Positions 23,863 to 35,800 of a DNA stretch of 64,000 nt are shown here, piece after piece. The notes under the pieces are model-generated. The model made no database searches. It saw only the letters and a list, made by a program, of their open reading frames with translations, and was not told where the DNA came from. The position numbers and the translations under genes are program-made. The stretch is taken from NCBI RefSeq assembly GCF_019649055.1, contig NW_026570225.1, positions 744,001-808,000 of the forward strand. The letters run 5' to 3'. Source of the DNA: Paramacrobiotus metropolitanus. Lineage: Eukaryota > Tardigrada > Eutardigrada > Parachela > Macrobiotidae. Position 1 is the stretch's first letter, and each line of letters starts with the position of its first letter.

Positions 23863-25308
23863 ATGGCTCTTTCGGAGGAAGAGGTTAAAAAAGCTGTTGC
23901 TTCCCGCGATCCGGCTACCAACGTGAGTACATTGTCGAGTTGATTTCGCATTTTCAAATTCTCCCCGGTCTCTTATCCGCAACCGCTTTGCAGGACTTTA
24001 TTATGCAGCAAACCATGTACCGCATTAAAGACCCGAAGGTTTCACTGGATTTTTATTCCCGAATTCTGGGAATGAGGTGTGTCTGTGTATGCGGGTGCTT
24101 TGACGTTATTCGACAAACCTTCTTAACGTTACGGTGCCTGTTAATTTAAAGTGTTATGAATCAATTGACATGGTTTTTGGCACTTTATTGCACAGGCTTC
24201 TCAAAGCAATGAGCATCGATTCCATGAAATTCACCGTCTATTTCATGGGCTACGAGGATGACGCTGATATTCCCAAAGACGAAACAGCCCGTGCGGAGTG
24301 GGCGCTTTCGCGTAAAGCAACCATCGAACTGACTCAGTAAGTGTACAATGTTCAAGTGATCTGCGTGATTGGTGGTTGGAATTTCGGCAATTGCTCTTCT
24401 GAATCTCACTTCGCACATGGCGGCGATGCTTACTGCGTTTGTGTTCATATTTTATTGTTGGAATATTGCAGTATCATTTTTTCGAGAGTTACGAAACATT
24501 CTTTTCTAGTAACTGGGGAACGGAGAACGATCCCGAATTTAAATACCATAATGGCAATCAAGATCCGCGTGGATTTGGTGAGGAATTTGCGTTGATATAA
24601 TAAATAATTGATAATTTTGCTAATAGGTAAAAATTAATGAAGTAATAAATGATATATTATTGGTATCTATTGTATTATTGATATTTATTGTATTATTGGT
24701 ATTTAATTAATTAATACTGTTTTCTGATCAAATTGAAGTTCTATGTGGGATTTCCAGGACATATTGGCATAATGGTACCCGATGTGGAAGCTGCTTGCGG
24801 ACGCTTTGAGAAGCTGGGCGTCAAGTTTGTGAAAAAGCCAAACGACGGTGAGCGAGCAATTTGAGTAACCGTGCATTAATTGCTGACTTCATCGTTCATC
24901 CCGGTTTGTTTCTTGACAGCCATGAGTCGTCTGTATTAGAATTGTTTGTGGATTAATGTTGGCAGTGTGTTGCATTTTACTCCATCTTACATAAATCGTA
25001 CACAGTCTCCGATACACAGCGTTCGGCTGTACGCTTGTGTTGCGCTTTCCTTTCTTTTGGAATTTTTCGTCCTGTTTTATCTGAAAAGGATAGTACCATG
25101 AGATTCCATGACAGAATCGATAATTAAGGAAATACGAACTTCACCTTTTCGCAAAATGCTCCGAGTGCCTTAACCGGGGCTTGACGATTGGATTTGTTTA
25201 TAGCCATGCTTCGTTGTAGGGAAGATGAAGAATTTGGCTTTCATCCAAGATCCCGATGGTTACTGGATCGAAATCTTTAACAATAAGAAGATTGTTCTGC
25301 CATCATAA
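23863..25308 (+). CDS. GLO1: Glyoxalase I (lactoylglutathione lyase)
   Basis: Six exons (23863-23922, 23994-24076, 24196-24336, 24510-24577, 24758-24847, 25220-25308) give 176 residues (human 184). The enzyme isomerises the methylglyoxal-glutathione hemithioacetal to S-lactoylglutathione, in the cytosol. All four metal ligands can be placed by alignment with the human enzyme: Gln26 in [10 protein letters not shown], Glu92 in KATIELTHNWG, His119 in [10 protein letters not shown] and Glu165 in DGYWIEIF. The motif [11 protein letters not shown] and the length identify the single-module animal enzyme, a homodimer. The second donor is GTGTGT. Intron 4 carries an 18-bp tandem repeat. Plus-strand AATAAA is at 25555-25560. 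The gene converges with the GPCR, whose own poly(A) signal lies 24 bp further on. Confidence 0.96.
24655..24708 (+). repeat. 18-bp tandem repeat x3 in glyoxalase intron 4
   Basis: Unit TATTATTG(G/A)TAT(C/T)TATTG is repeated three times with few changes, directly upstream of exon 5. Confidence 0.8.
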
Positions 25309-25554
25309 ATCCTTGGGCTTTCGATTATTCGATCATGTGCTGATTGGGTTTTTTTGCTTATCTACGGTGAAATGTTTATAAAAAATGTCAGTTGATGGAC
25401 ATATTTATGCTTTCCGATTGATTTTCGATTTTTGTTTGACTCCCGGTAAAATATCATAGAAATACGTTTGGTTCGTTTTTACTGCTCATTAATGAAGACA
25501 TTGCCGTTCTTTTAAAATCGTGATTGTGTTTAATAGATTTGTGGTGATTTGTGG

Positions 25555-25589
25555 AATAAACCGGTTTGACACGGCCGAATCAGTTTATT
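25555..25589. terminator. Facing poly(A) signals of glyoxalase I and the GPCR
   Basis: AATAAA on the plus strand at 25555-25560 (glyoxalase I) and AATAAA on the minus strand at 25584-25589 (GPCR) are 24 bp apart and point at each other, so with cleavage 10-30 nt downstream the two 3' ends should meet or overlap. Confidence 0.6.
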
Positions 25590-25803
25590 TCATGCACATA
25601 CAGAATACTTCCCAGTTCCCATTAGCTATAGTGTCTTGTCATGCACATGCAATGCAGAGTATCGTCATCGATATCGACAGTAATGCCTTTATGGATTTAC
25701 TCTTGTTACAGAAAATGGAAGTTAATTGTTTCTGGACGATTTTCACAGTTGTTGGAACTGCGTTTAATGCCCTCTCCCTGTAAGTTCCATTTGAGACGTC
25801 AGT

Positions 25804-28800
25804 TTAAGCGGCTTTCTTACGTTTGAAGAGACCATTGATCGCTATCCTGATTTTGTGTAGCGTGAGATAGCAAATGATGGGATTAATCCAGGAGTTGGCA
25901 TAAAAAATACAGTACTGAACCCCAAAATAAATGGGATTCCAGTAATTATACAGTCTCTGCATGGTGAAAAAGACGTGATTGGGTGTCCAGCAAATGATGA
26001 TGGCTACGACCAGGTACAGCATGACACGGTCATGGTTACCCGGGGCTCGTGCGGCAAAATGCGGGAAGTAGCTGGGACTGGACACATCGGGACTGCGACC
26101 GAACTGGGAACTGGCAGAACGACCGTTGCTCGGGGATCTCGCGTTCATGTCGCGATTACCGGCAACAGGCGTGTTGGTTTCGTTGGCCTGCGATGAATGA
26201 TGTTCACTGCCGCCGGAACTAATTTTTCGGTTTCCTCCCGCCAAAATTCCGACACCTATGTGACGGTGCGAATACACAAACATAGTGAAATAATAGTGAA
26301 ATAACCCTTATACGGGTAATTACTTGCTCTGATATAGAAATTTTTGTAAGGGCGTTAAACAAAAAGGCTAATGATGTTAGCATATGATTAATATGATTAA
26401 TATCGGATATCCTAAGACCTAAGTATAGCCAAAATAGGTCTTGCTACATACTACTCTTATTATTATTCTTAAGTCACACTACGGAGAACCTTTTAGTCGT
26501 AGATCGATAACAAAATGGAATGCAGACAAAACTGCAGTCATTCATAACGACGGTTATGATTGCCGATACAGTCGATTCGAGAACACTGAACTTTATGAAC
26601 TGCCTATCATGGAGCGTTGGCAGCTCTCGGAGAAAGGGCACAAACTGGAAACGATAAAAGTCTTCTACAGATGGAGCACGAATATAAGGGCATATGTAAG
26701 TAATAGTGAATCAACAGTAATATATAAAGACGTCCGGTGCAAATGCGGGCGGAAGTCGCCCTATTTTTACTTACAATTGATGATACTGAATATGTTAGTC
26801 CGTAATTTCTTAATATGACAGGTAGGAGCACATTTACGTACTAACTCGTAAGTAAGTACTGAGTACATGTTACATAAGGTTACTTAATAATTTGCTTCCT
26901 AGAGTAGCGAATAAGTAATATGTGAAGCCTGCTAAAATACAATACGGGTTTACAGAATTACAAACAGATTCAGGGTATGTTGCATTAGGCGCCCGCGTTG
27001 AATATCCATGTGGCTGAAGTTAACTACAAGTAAATACTCGTATAATAATTCGATGTAATAAGTTTTTAAAATATCTCTCACAATACGTCATCTTGGTTAA
27101 AAGTGAGAGGATGGGATGGTTGCAGTCGTATTACAATATCTGTTACGCTGAAAAGTAGAACGTCTTGAGTTTTCAAACGAATATCGATAAAGCTCAGGGT
27201 TCGTGTAGAATAATTTTCAGAAAGCAAAAAATTGCAATAATACTGTTATAACCTTCCCGGTCGGCAGCTGGCAGCAAACAGAATGCTGAATGATCATGTT
27301 GGGATTTCCTGTCCGCCTAATTAGAGTAGTTTGTGAAACATATTATTAAAGAGAGCGGAAGCAGTATTTTGCTTATCGACACTGGACATTTCTTGCATTT
27401 TGTGATCGTCGTATAATTTGTTTCGCTGCATGCATAATTAACTACGCGAGGAAACAAACTGCGAATCGTTGTACCATTGACATTCACGGTTTCACCTCTT
27501 TATTTGCATAAAAATAGGTATGTTGCATGAGAATATACAGTGGCCCGAACGGGAGCAGTAAAAAATCTGTCGAAGAAAAACACCCAACGCGATCTTTTGA
27601 CATAATTCATACTCTTCCGATAGTCCATTGAGATCCACGTGGGATCCGTTTTAGTTAAAATATTTTGGGAGTATTTGAAGATCACGTATGTACGTAAACT
27701 ACTTATCATACATATAATAATGTTCGCATGCGGGGTAATATGTATTGTACTGTGTTTACTGTACCGGACGTATATAGATATATAGTTTACAGTACAGGAT
27801 AATTATAATAAAAAACGTTGGCAGTATATTTATCACTCCGGAACTTTGAACATGAAGATACATTTTCATAATCAGCGATAAACAAATTGTTGCCTGATAG
27901 CCCGAAATTATCGACGTATAATTTCCTCGTTTAATGTCGGCACCAGATTTGCTGCCGCATTTCCTTAATAGAGCAGATCAGAGTATTTACTAATAATACC
28001 GTTTATATCAAAGTACTACAAAATTGTTTATATAAATATACTTTCAGAAATAGTGAAGAATAATGATAATGACGAACTGCGTTACCTATCTCCAGCTGCC
28101 CAGCATACTTTGCTACATACTCGTATTTATATGCGATTATGCATCTGCCGTGTGATTAATTAACGATAAGCCGATGTACAGTAACCTGTTAAGTGGCGGT
28201 GTAACGTGACACCGCCGTTTTAAATTTTTGTTGTCTACGGCCTTCGGGAAGAATGGGATGATGCCGGTTTATGATGGATTGCCGAATTCAGTTAGACCAT
28301 CACTTATGGTTAGACGTACAGCAGTCATTTAATAAAAACCTAATTCCGACGTATAACCCGAGTAAAACAGCTTGTAGGAAAAACGTTAGTTTAACATTTA
28401 AGTACCGCTAGGTGAACGGATGTGTGTCAATTTTAGCCGTTTCCTAACGTCAAGTTAACGTTTTTTTTGCAAGTTGTTTTACTCGGGTAAGAGCGCGGAC
28501 ATAACTAGTAATGTGACCTAATTTGTGTTAGGAACGGAAATTTCAGCTTAACAGAAACTGCCTAACACCTGTTAAATCTTATAATTACTTAGCACAGTCC
28601 ATAGCTGCTCTCGTTAACGTTTCGATATTGGAAGTTATTAACCGCCACTTACCGTTTAGTAAGAAGTTACTAATCCGATTTCGTTTGAGCAAATATCGTC
28701 TGTGAATTTTATAGAGGATATAGGGATACGTCAGGACAACAAAAGCTTCCGGGAATAGAAAGCCCAGAATGTGAGCCGCCAATGACATCTCGTATTGCGA

Positions 28801-29388
28801 ATCTGTATTCAGTATACACCGGGGATCCGCCGCTCGAACCGTCATGCGTCCGGTCACCACCACCGGCAGCTGCACGAAATGCAGAAGCATCCACACGGTC
28901 AAAACCACGCCAGTGGCCACCCGGAAGGTATGGCGCTGCCTGTAAATTATCGGACTGCCCACCGCCCACAACCGGTTGCAACTTATCAATACATGTCCGT
29001 AACGCAATGCGGCACCGATGACCAAATTACTGTACTGCAGTAGACCACAGAGAAATGCACCGCCTGGCCAATAGCCGTAGATATTCGACACGAAATTCAT
29101 GGGCATGGCCGTTACGGCGATCATCACCTCGGTGGCGCACAGATTGAAAATGTAGACATTGAATGCTGTGCGCAGGTGGGGATGTTTGAGGAAGACGATG
29201 GTGATAAGAAGATTAAGCGAGAGCGACGCGCAGAAGGAAAACACCGTGAACCAGGTGACAATGGAGACCCAGATATTCTGCGATGCAGCCAGTAAGGCAA
29301 TGCCGTAACCGGAAGTGTCGCCAACAGCCCCCTTCAGTGACCAGTTCGTACCGCGACTTCCATTGACCGGCGCATCAAATTCGTTCAT
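25804..29388 (-). CDS. Class A-like orphan G-protein-coupled receptor
   Basis: Exon 1 (28653-29388) and exon 2 (25804-26255) join across a 2.4-kb intron at G/GT to give 395 residues. Seven membrane segments are visible: TM1 about 40-65 (IWVSIVTWFTVFSFCASL), TM2, TM3 and TM4 (VVLTVWMLLHFVQL), TM5 (ILGFLFPEAFVVLTYPYIL), TM6 (VMLYLVVAIIICWTPNHVFF) and TM7 ending NSWINPIICYL. NGS and NWS glycosylation sites lie in the N-terminus. Cysteines in FLCGLLQ (start of TM3) and DPRCIL (second extracellular loop) can form the usual disulphide. CWTP in TM6 is canonical, but the DRY motif is NRL, the TM2 Asp reads Glu, and TM7 has NPIIC in place of NPxxY. The third intracellular loop is long and Ser/Asn-rich. 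Ligand unknown. Minus-strand AATAAA is at 25584-25589. Confidence 0.85.
28356..28488. mobile_element. MITE-like inverted repeat in the GPCR intron
   Basis: ACCCGAGTAAAACAGCTTGT at the left end pairs with ACAAGTTGTTTTACTCGGGT-like sequence at the right end (28454-28488), and pairing continues to AACGTTA with a few mismatches. 133 bp long, non-coding, inside the 2.4-kb GPCR intron close to exon 1. A clear target duplication was not identified. Confidence 0.6.
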
Positions 29389-30068
29389 GGTCCATTTTTA
29401 CCGTCCTAAAAGTGTGGACAACGTAATATTACAACAAAAAGACAGGATTAGCGAGGATTCTTGGGCTTCTGACCAACGCGGAGTGGGTGATTAGCGTAAA
29501 GTTGCATTAAGGGAGAACATTATGTCGCTATGTTAACGACAACGCTTGGCGCATTACGTACATTTACGTCGGATATGCGTAAAGGCTCCCAGTCAGTTTT
29601 ACGTTTGTGGAATCGATGGGTGCATACTACACACCTGAATAGTGCGGCCGTATTAGCTTTGTGTGGACGCGTATAAGTTAACATATTGTTCAGGATCGAG
29701 TGAAATGATTTCGCGGCATCCACGTACAGGTGCTTTTGCCAAAAGGACTGACTGACGTGCGTTACAGCGCTCTATTATCCGGGCGCCGCGCGAGCATGGT
29801 GCATAGTTATATATGTATCTATGTAGCGCCCATTTGTAATCAACGAAGAAAAAACTTGTGCAAATCGACGGGGGAAGACGATACAATGATAATATAATGG
29901 ACATGGCGGTGGGAAACCTATGCTGCTCATTTCCGCTCAAATGATGACGTGTTGTCACATCGAGAAGGAGAAAGAGAGGGAATCATGATTTCCATACAAC
30001 GCTGGGACGCCCGAACATGACCTGGGCAGACCATTAACACACCCGGATATGTTAGGGGAAGATATCCG

Positions 30069-30229
30069 TATATAAGGCCTTGTCAACACTCGTCCATCAG
30101 ATGAAATGTGTCAGCTCAGACTCAGCTGAATTCGCTGGTCGAAAAAATGTACAGCAATGTTGTGGTTTTTCTGTGTTCATAATCGTACGCGTTTGGAACA
30201 AACATAAATTTTACCTCACATTTGTGCAG
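30069..30229 (+). promoter_or_regulatory. TATA/initiator promoter candidate with a short open exon
   Basis: TATATAAG at 30069-30076 is followed 20 bases later by ATCAGATG, resembling an initiator. From ATG 30101 the frame stays open to a strong donor CAG/GTGAGA at 30230 (43 codons, MKCVSSDSAEF...). A pyrimidine-rich acceptor at about 30489 would add a few codons before a stop and an AATAAA at 30506. The product matches nothing I know. Confidence 0.25.
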
Positions 30230-31779
30230 GTGAGAGACTAAGTGCTTAAAGGTCAATGATCATTAATCAAACGCATCGGTAGGATTCTAAAAGCATTACT
30301 ATGATAGTTAATATTTATCCGTAACCTAAAAATATGAAAATTGTGCTCGGCTTTACGGCCTTCGCAGTACAACGCTCCTGCAAAGGCTAATGAATTACTT
30401 ATCAAGTATCACTTTACTATTATTTTTTCTTCATATGAAAACAGCACTTTGGTGTACCAGAAATAAATTTCTGATATTTCTTGTTGCAGTGTGTATATAT
30501 ACGAAAATAAAGCAGAACAGATGCTGGCAATGGCATACTTATAGGTCTATGGCGATCGTTTCTTCCCAAGATTAACCGGTTCTGTTGTTGCATGCTGCAG
30601 CTTGCACACCTTTTTTGCAACTACACCCATGAGAGACGCGCTTCCTGGTAATTATTATTCACTTAGTACCGCCAATGTCATGACTGGATTTTCGACCGCG
30701 TGTAGTCTGGATGCATATTCCTAACGATATATCTGTACAGTGCAATTTCATGTCTGGAATTTACAAAGAAATATAGAAGTATACTTCAGTGTATATGTAT
30801 TTACAAAGAAGTATGCCTATTGTCGGTTAGTTTTATCTAATAGTATGAATCAGCTTATTTTTAAATCAGTAAAAATATACGTATGCAGTTTTTTTATCTT
30901 ATGAAACTGAATAAGGGAAAATGTTTTGAGAGCGGTAAATGCTTTGTATTATGTGATGACCTTTGTTTTGTGCATGTGCAACTAGATTTAAAACGAAAGA
31001 CTATCGAAGATCATTTAAGAAGCGGGGTTATTCTAGCATTGGCGAACCAGATCTAGAAAAGTAGATCAGTCCTATATCTTCAGTATCTCAAGATCACGTG
31101 AACGTATGGTCAAATACATGGCAAAACTAAAAGTACAACCTAAAACATATATAGATGGTAATGGACTAGAGAAACCTACCATAACATGTGTATCAAGAAA
31201 AACCTGATAACTTTAATATTTTTAAGCGAAACATGCATTACAGTACTGAAAAGTGAATGCATTGCTAAGTAAAACTGATTTGGTGTGAAACTGTGTTAAG
31301 TTTTATCAGGCAGCTCAGAAAAACAACTGCGGTAACGAGGATTACGAGCATATTATTGTAATTTTCGAAATGAAATTCATGACAACCGGCAATCTGCTTT
31401 GTAGTCAAGAACGCAGTTGTGTTGCAACCTTATCCTTGTTGCAGACCGTGTGTTCAGTCATGTTTACTTTTAATTGACTGGAATATTAAGTACTATTGTA
31501 CCTCTCGCTGTTGTTCAGTTCAGATTGCTGCAGATCTCGAGCACGCCGCAGCACTCACGTGTGCCTTAATTAATGATCGACATGGAGCAGACAAAGGTCC
31601 TCAGATTAGGGAATTGTGCATGACGTGACTGTACAGAATTAGCGCTTTATCTGTACGTTTCTGTCAATGCTATACATCGCTGTCGGCACTTAAGCACACA
31701 CCACGCTTCATTTGAGCGAGACACTTTAAAACTTAATAAATAACTGTTGATTTGTTTCTAATTCGATGTACGCTTCTAG

Positions 31780-31864
31780 ATGGTACTTATTACCTGACGT
31801 ACCTTATTGTAATGGTACTTATTACCTGACGTCTTTTAAAGAATTATTACGTCTTTTAAAGAGT
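31780..31864 (+). repeat. Short direct repeats
   Basis: ATGGTACTTATTACCTGACG plus T occurs at 31780-31800 and again at 31812-31832; ACGTCTTTTAAAGA is then repeated twice. A local duplication in the intergenic region. Confidence 0.75.
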
Positions 31865-32889
31865 TGCAATGGTGTATAAACAAGCCTTGTTAAATGGCAA
31901 ACCCGTACTTGCGGTGCTGGGCAAAATGCCAGGTTCCTTACAATTCACCACAATATTCTTATAAAAACTGTTTACATGGTGATCTGAAGATTGTGGTATT
32001 TTAATGCGAAGCGCAGATAAACTTTTCGTTATATCCTTCCATTTAGGCATTTACCCTTAAAAACCTGATTCAGGTATTGCATCTTATACATTACTAATCG
32101 TAAGCATCAGTTACAACACAGTGAACACTTGGTAATGACCATTTCGTTTTATTGTGTTTCAACATTTCTTAACAAAACTGTTCGTAGCAACTGTCCTGTC
32201 TCCACCAGCCCTCGTTAATAATAAAACACATGCGCGCTACCGTACTTACAATTTTCGACTTCCTTGAACGAAGTGAGTTATGTACCAGTATAAATTAATG
32301 CTAGGCTATAGGCTTGCTTTTTTGTTGTTCTATAATTAGTAAGTAACACGCATGCTGTATCTATTATAATATTATATATTTATATGTTGAAATGTCTTCG
32401 ACAAACGGCAGTATTTTAATTTTCATCTTCGGGCAAGTTCTGAGACCGCCCGGGTCCGCGAACGTAGTATCTATGATAAACTCCGTGTTTCTCCAGCGAA
32501 TGACTCTACCAAATTGCACAGAAAAGTTCCTTATTTGGGGATTTATTTTCCCGGTTGATGCTACAACCATCATAAAAGAATTATAGTTCGCCAAAAAGCT
32601 TGCTTAATTATTTACGTCTACTATTACATTATTCCGGCTTATGCCATTTCGTCAACAACTGTCATTCAAAGCTAAAAGTTTCAACCAACAAAACTTAAGA
32701 TCAAACGTGCCTTCTCGAACGGCTATAAATACAAACATTAATCAGCATATTTATCAGTAAAAGCAATACAAATGACGCCGTATCTTCGGTTAGTAACGTG
32801 GCTTATGCCAATAAACAGACAACAACCATCCCTCATCGAACCTATTGCCCCCGCATTCCATTGTCGTGCATCTTTGTAAATATTCCACA

Positions 32890-35800
32890 TTACTGAGCGT
32901 TTGACGGCCCATACGAGGGATCTCGATTACCGGAATGATTCAATCGCATCTTCAATGTATTCCTCACATTGGAATGATTTATATTATCGTTGTTCATCGA
33001 CGTCCCCGCTGCTTGATACATGGACGCCGCCGCACTGTTAGCGCTGGCCGTCATCATGCCCACCTGCACCATCTTGGATGCAGCGTAGAAGGAAGACTGC
33101 CGCAGAAAACCCAGTGGATCGCTCATTTCGTGCACCGCGCGCAGATGCTTCTGCAGTGCCGGCAGACTCAACAACTGCAGCGCACACTCCGAGCACTGGA
33201 ACGCGGAATCGCGAGCGGGATGCTCCCGGCGAATGTGATCATAGAATACATCCGCATTGTCGTTGGTGAAGCGAATCTGCACCGCTTCGCACACTTTGCA
33301 AATATAGCGCGGGGAACGCGGCAGATGCGGCTCCCGTTCCCGTTCAGAACCATTCAAGCTCCCCTCATGACGGCTCATGTGCTGGCGCAAGGTAGACTCT
33401 GAATTACTCTGGAAATTACAGAAGCGGCATGTTAATACCGGTGGTCGCGCGGGTAGTTTCCGCTGTTGTTGGAGATCGTCGTGATCGATAGCTCGTTTTG
33501 CTGAGGACAACATGCGGGCATTCGAGGACATCAAACGGGATGTTGTCTCCATTGACGAAGAGCTGCGGTATAATGAGGGATCGCTATCGGCTCTATCACC
33601 AAAACAAATCCAAGTTATTCAAAAAAGCAAAGCAAATTGCAGCGAAAAAATATAATAAAATGACATGAGATTTCTTCAGCCAACATTTAATTAGCTATTT
33701 TTAAATCTTCATCATCGGGACGTCACATTGCGCACACAGGTATCCCAAGAAATTTCATATTTTTCCGCATTTGCGATAATGAAGGAATGACTACAAGCGC
33801 AACATGTAGGAATTTATAATTTCAATACGTACCTGTGGTTGAATCCGCTGACCCCATTTTGCGAGTGCATTTTGTTCTTATGGTCCACCAGCAGCATCTG
33901 ATTAACGAAACCCACCTTCCGACAGATATCGCAAAGAAACGGCCGCACCTGTCGCTGTTGGTGGTAAGCAATCTTATGCTGAATTATCCCACCGGCCGTA
34001 AGCGTAACGAAATCACACTCATCGCATCTGGTTAAAGGCAGCCGCAGCACCTGTTGCAGTAAATGCGCCAACATCTCCTGCGAAGAATTCAGAGGCCGTG
34101 CACAGTGGAAACACGTCGTCGGATATGTGGGGGAAAGATGACTGGCGTACAGATGGGCTTCCAGGTCATCCACAGTCTTTAGGTTGGGCACCACAATACC
34201 TTTGTCACCACAGAACACACAGCGCACTGAACTGGTTTCGCGCAGGGTGGACGATGATGGTGGCTGGTACGAGATCACTTCCTCTTCTTCCCCGGCAATG
34301 CGAATTTTCTTCCCAACTGGCCGCAAGTCCGCCCCGACCGAGGAGGAACTGGCCTGACGATGCGCTGATTCCGGTTCCGACTGGAGCAGACTGACTAGTC
34401 CAGTCGGATTTGCATCTTCCGGATGGACGCCGACAATGTGATCGCGCATGACGGCTTTGGTTTCATAGACCGGCGCCTCCCGTTCGCCACAGTAATTACA
34501 GCGATAGGCGAAGAAATGGGATTTCCGCTGGAGCAGACGTTGACGGCATGCTACTTCTACCGAGCGCAAATGGCGGAATACGTCGTTGGGGCTGACGCCT
34601 GCCTGGACTTTGCAGACCGGACAGATGCCACGGCCATACGACATGCCGTGCGTAATTGCCACATGCCGCAGCATCTCCTCTTCACTGGTCACGTGGTAGC
34701 CACAACCCGGCACCACACAGCTGTAGGAGCAACACAGAATGCGGCACCAGTGGACACAGCGACGTTCCACATGGCTTTTTATGTCGTCCATGTGTTTAAT
34801 GCGCAGGCCACACTCGGGACAACACATCCGTGAGGGGAAAATGCCAGCTTTGCGAATTTGGTGAATCAACTTGTGCGCTTGGAAACTGCAGGGATTACAG
34901 CAGACAATCTGGCACTCTTGACAGCGAAACTCCATCCCGGCTCGCACCACATCCTTGCATCTTTGAAAATGATGAGTCAAACCACTTTGGCTGTCAAACC
35001 TGAAAACAGACTCGACATGCAGATGACTTCAATGCTTCAACGGTAAAAAAAACAGAATATAAAAATTAACCTAATTTCGCATATTACTTTGGTTCAATTC
35101 GCGGATAAAATTATAAACAAATTCAACAGCCGACACATTGCGCTTCTTGCGTGCATGCGTTTTCGATAATTCCTTACCTTGCATTACAAAATATACAATC
35201 ACAAGCGCCCAACGGCCTGGCGGCGGCCGAAACGTTGCTTCCCTGACCGGCGAAAAACTCCCGCTCCATGACTTGGCCCACAGTGATGGTAGGGCCATGC
35301 CGCCCCATCGGAGGATTCGCGCGGGCGCTTTGTAAATTCACAGCATTCCGCTGATTCTGCTGAGCGGCTGCTGCTTTCTCCTTCGCAAGCTGTACTTGAT
35401 GTAATACATTGGCATGAGATTCTCGAGCCTCGCGGGCAGCGGCCGACATCGCGGCGTTAACGTCATTACCGCCTCCTTCGTCAGCGACTCTATTCCGTGA
35501 TGTCTGAGCTTCGCTATCCGCAACTTTATGATACCGATCTCGAAAGATGTCCAAAGGGCTACGACTACGCGGCAATGGATCCGTGGATTGTGTTAAAATG
35601 CGGCTCAATTGAGTAGCGGATGCAGCCGGGCGTGGTGGCAACAATGCTTCGTTATTCCTTCCAGCATCGACGGTTGGTTCTTTCGCATCGTTGTTATTAT
35701 CATCCACTATGACGATTGGCTCGTTCGATGCATCCTTATCGGATTTCACTTGCTCATCGCCATATTCTCCCACGGTCAGCATAAATCCACGACATGATTC

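Larger units (their letters stand above)
29389..32889. other. Large intergenic gap, GPCR to zinc-finger gene
   Basis: GPCR promoter near the left end; a possible short TATA-driven unit at 30069-30511; direct repeats at 31780-31864. Between 32364 and 32594 both strands stay open for more than 60 codons but neither shows a known domain. Otherwise AT-rich and featureless. Confidence 0.45.

Noticed and set aside
26441-26818. 125-codon plus ORF inside the GPCR intron
   Set aside because: Starts at TTG, has no domain, and is antisense in an intron; chance is the simpler explanation.
34423-34833. 136-codon plus ORF, with similar ORFs at 32935-33402 and 34098-34394
   Set aside because: Antisense shadows of zinc-finger exons 4 and 5, which have clear domain content on the minus strand.
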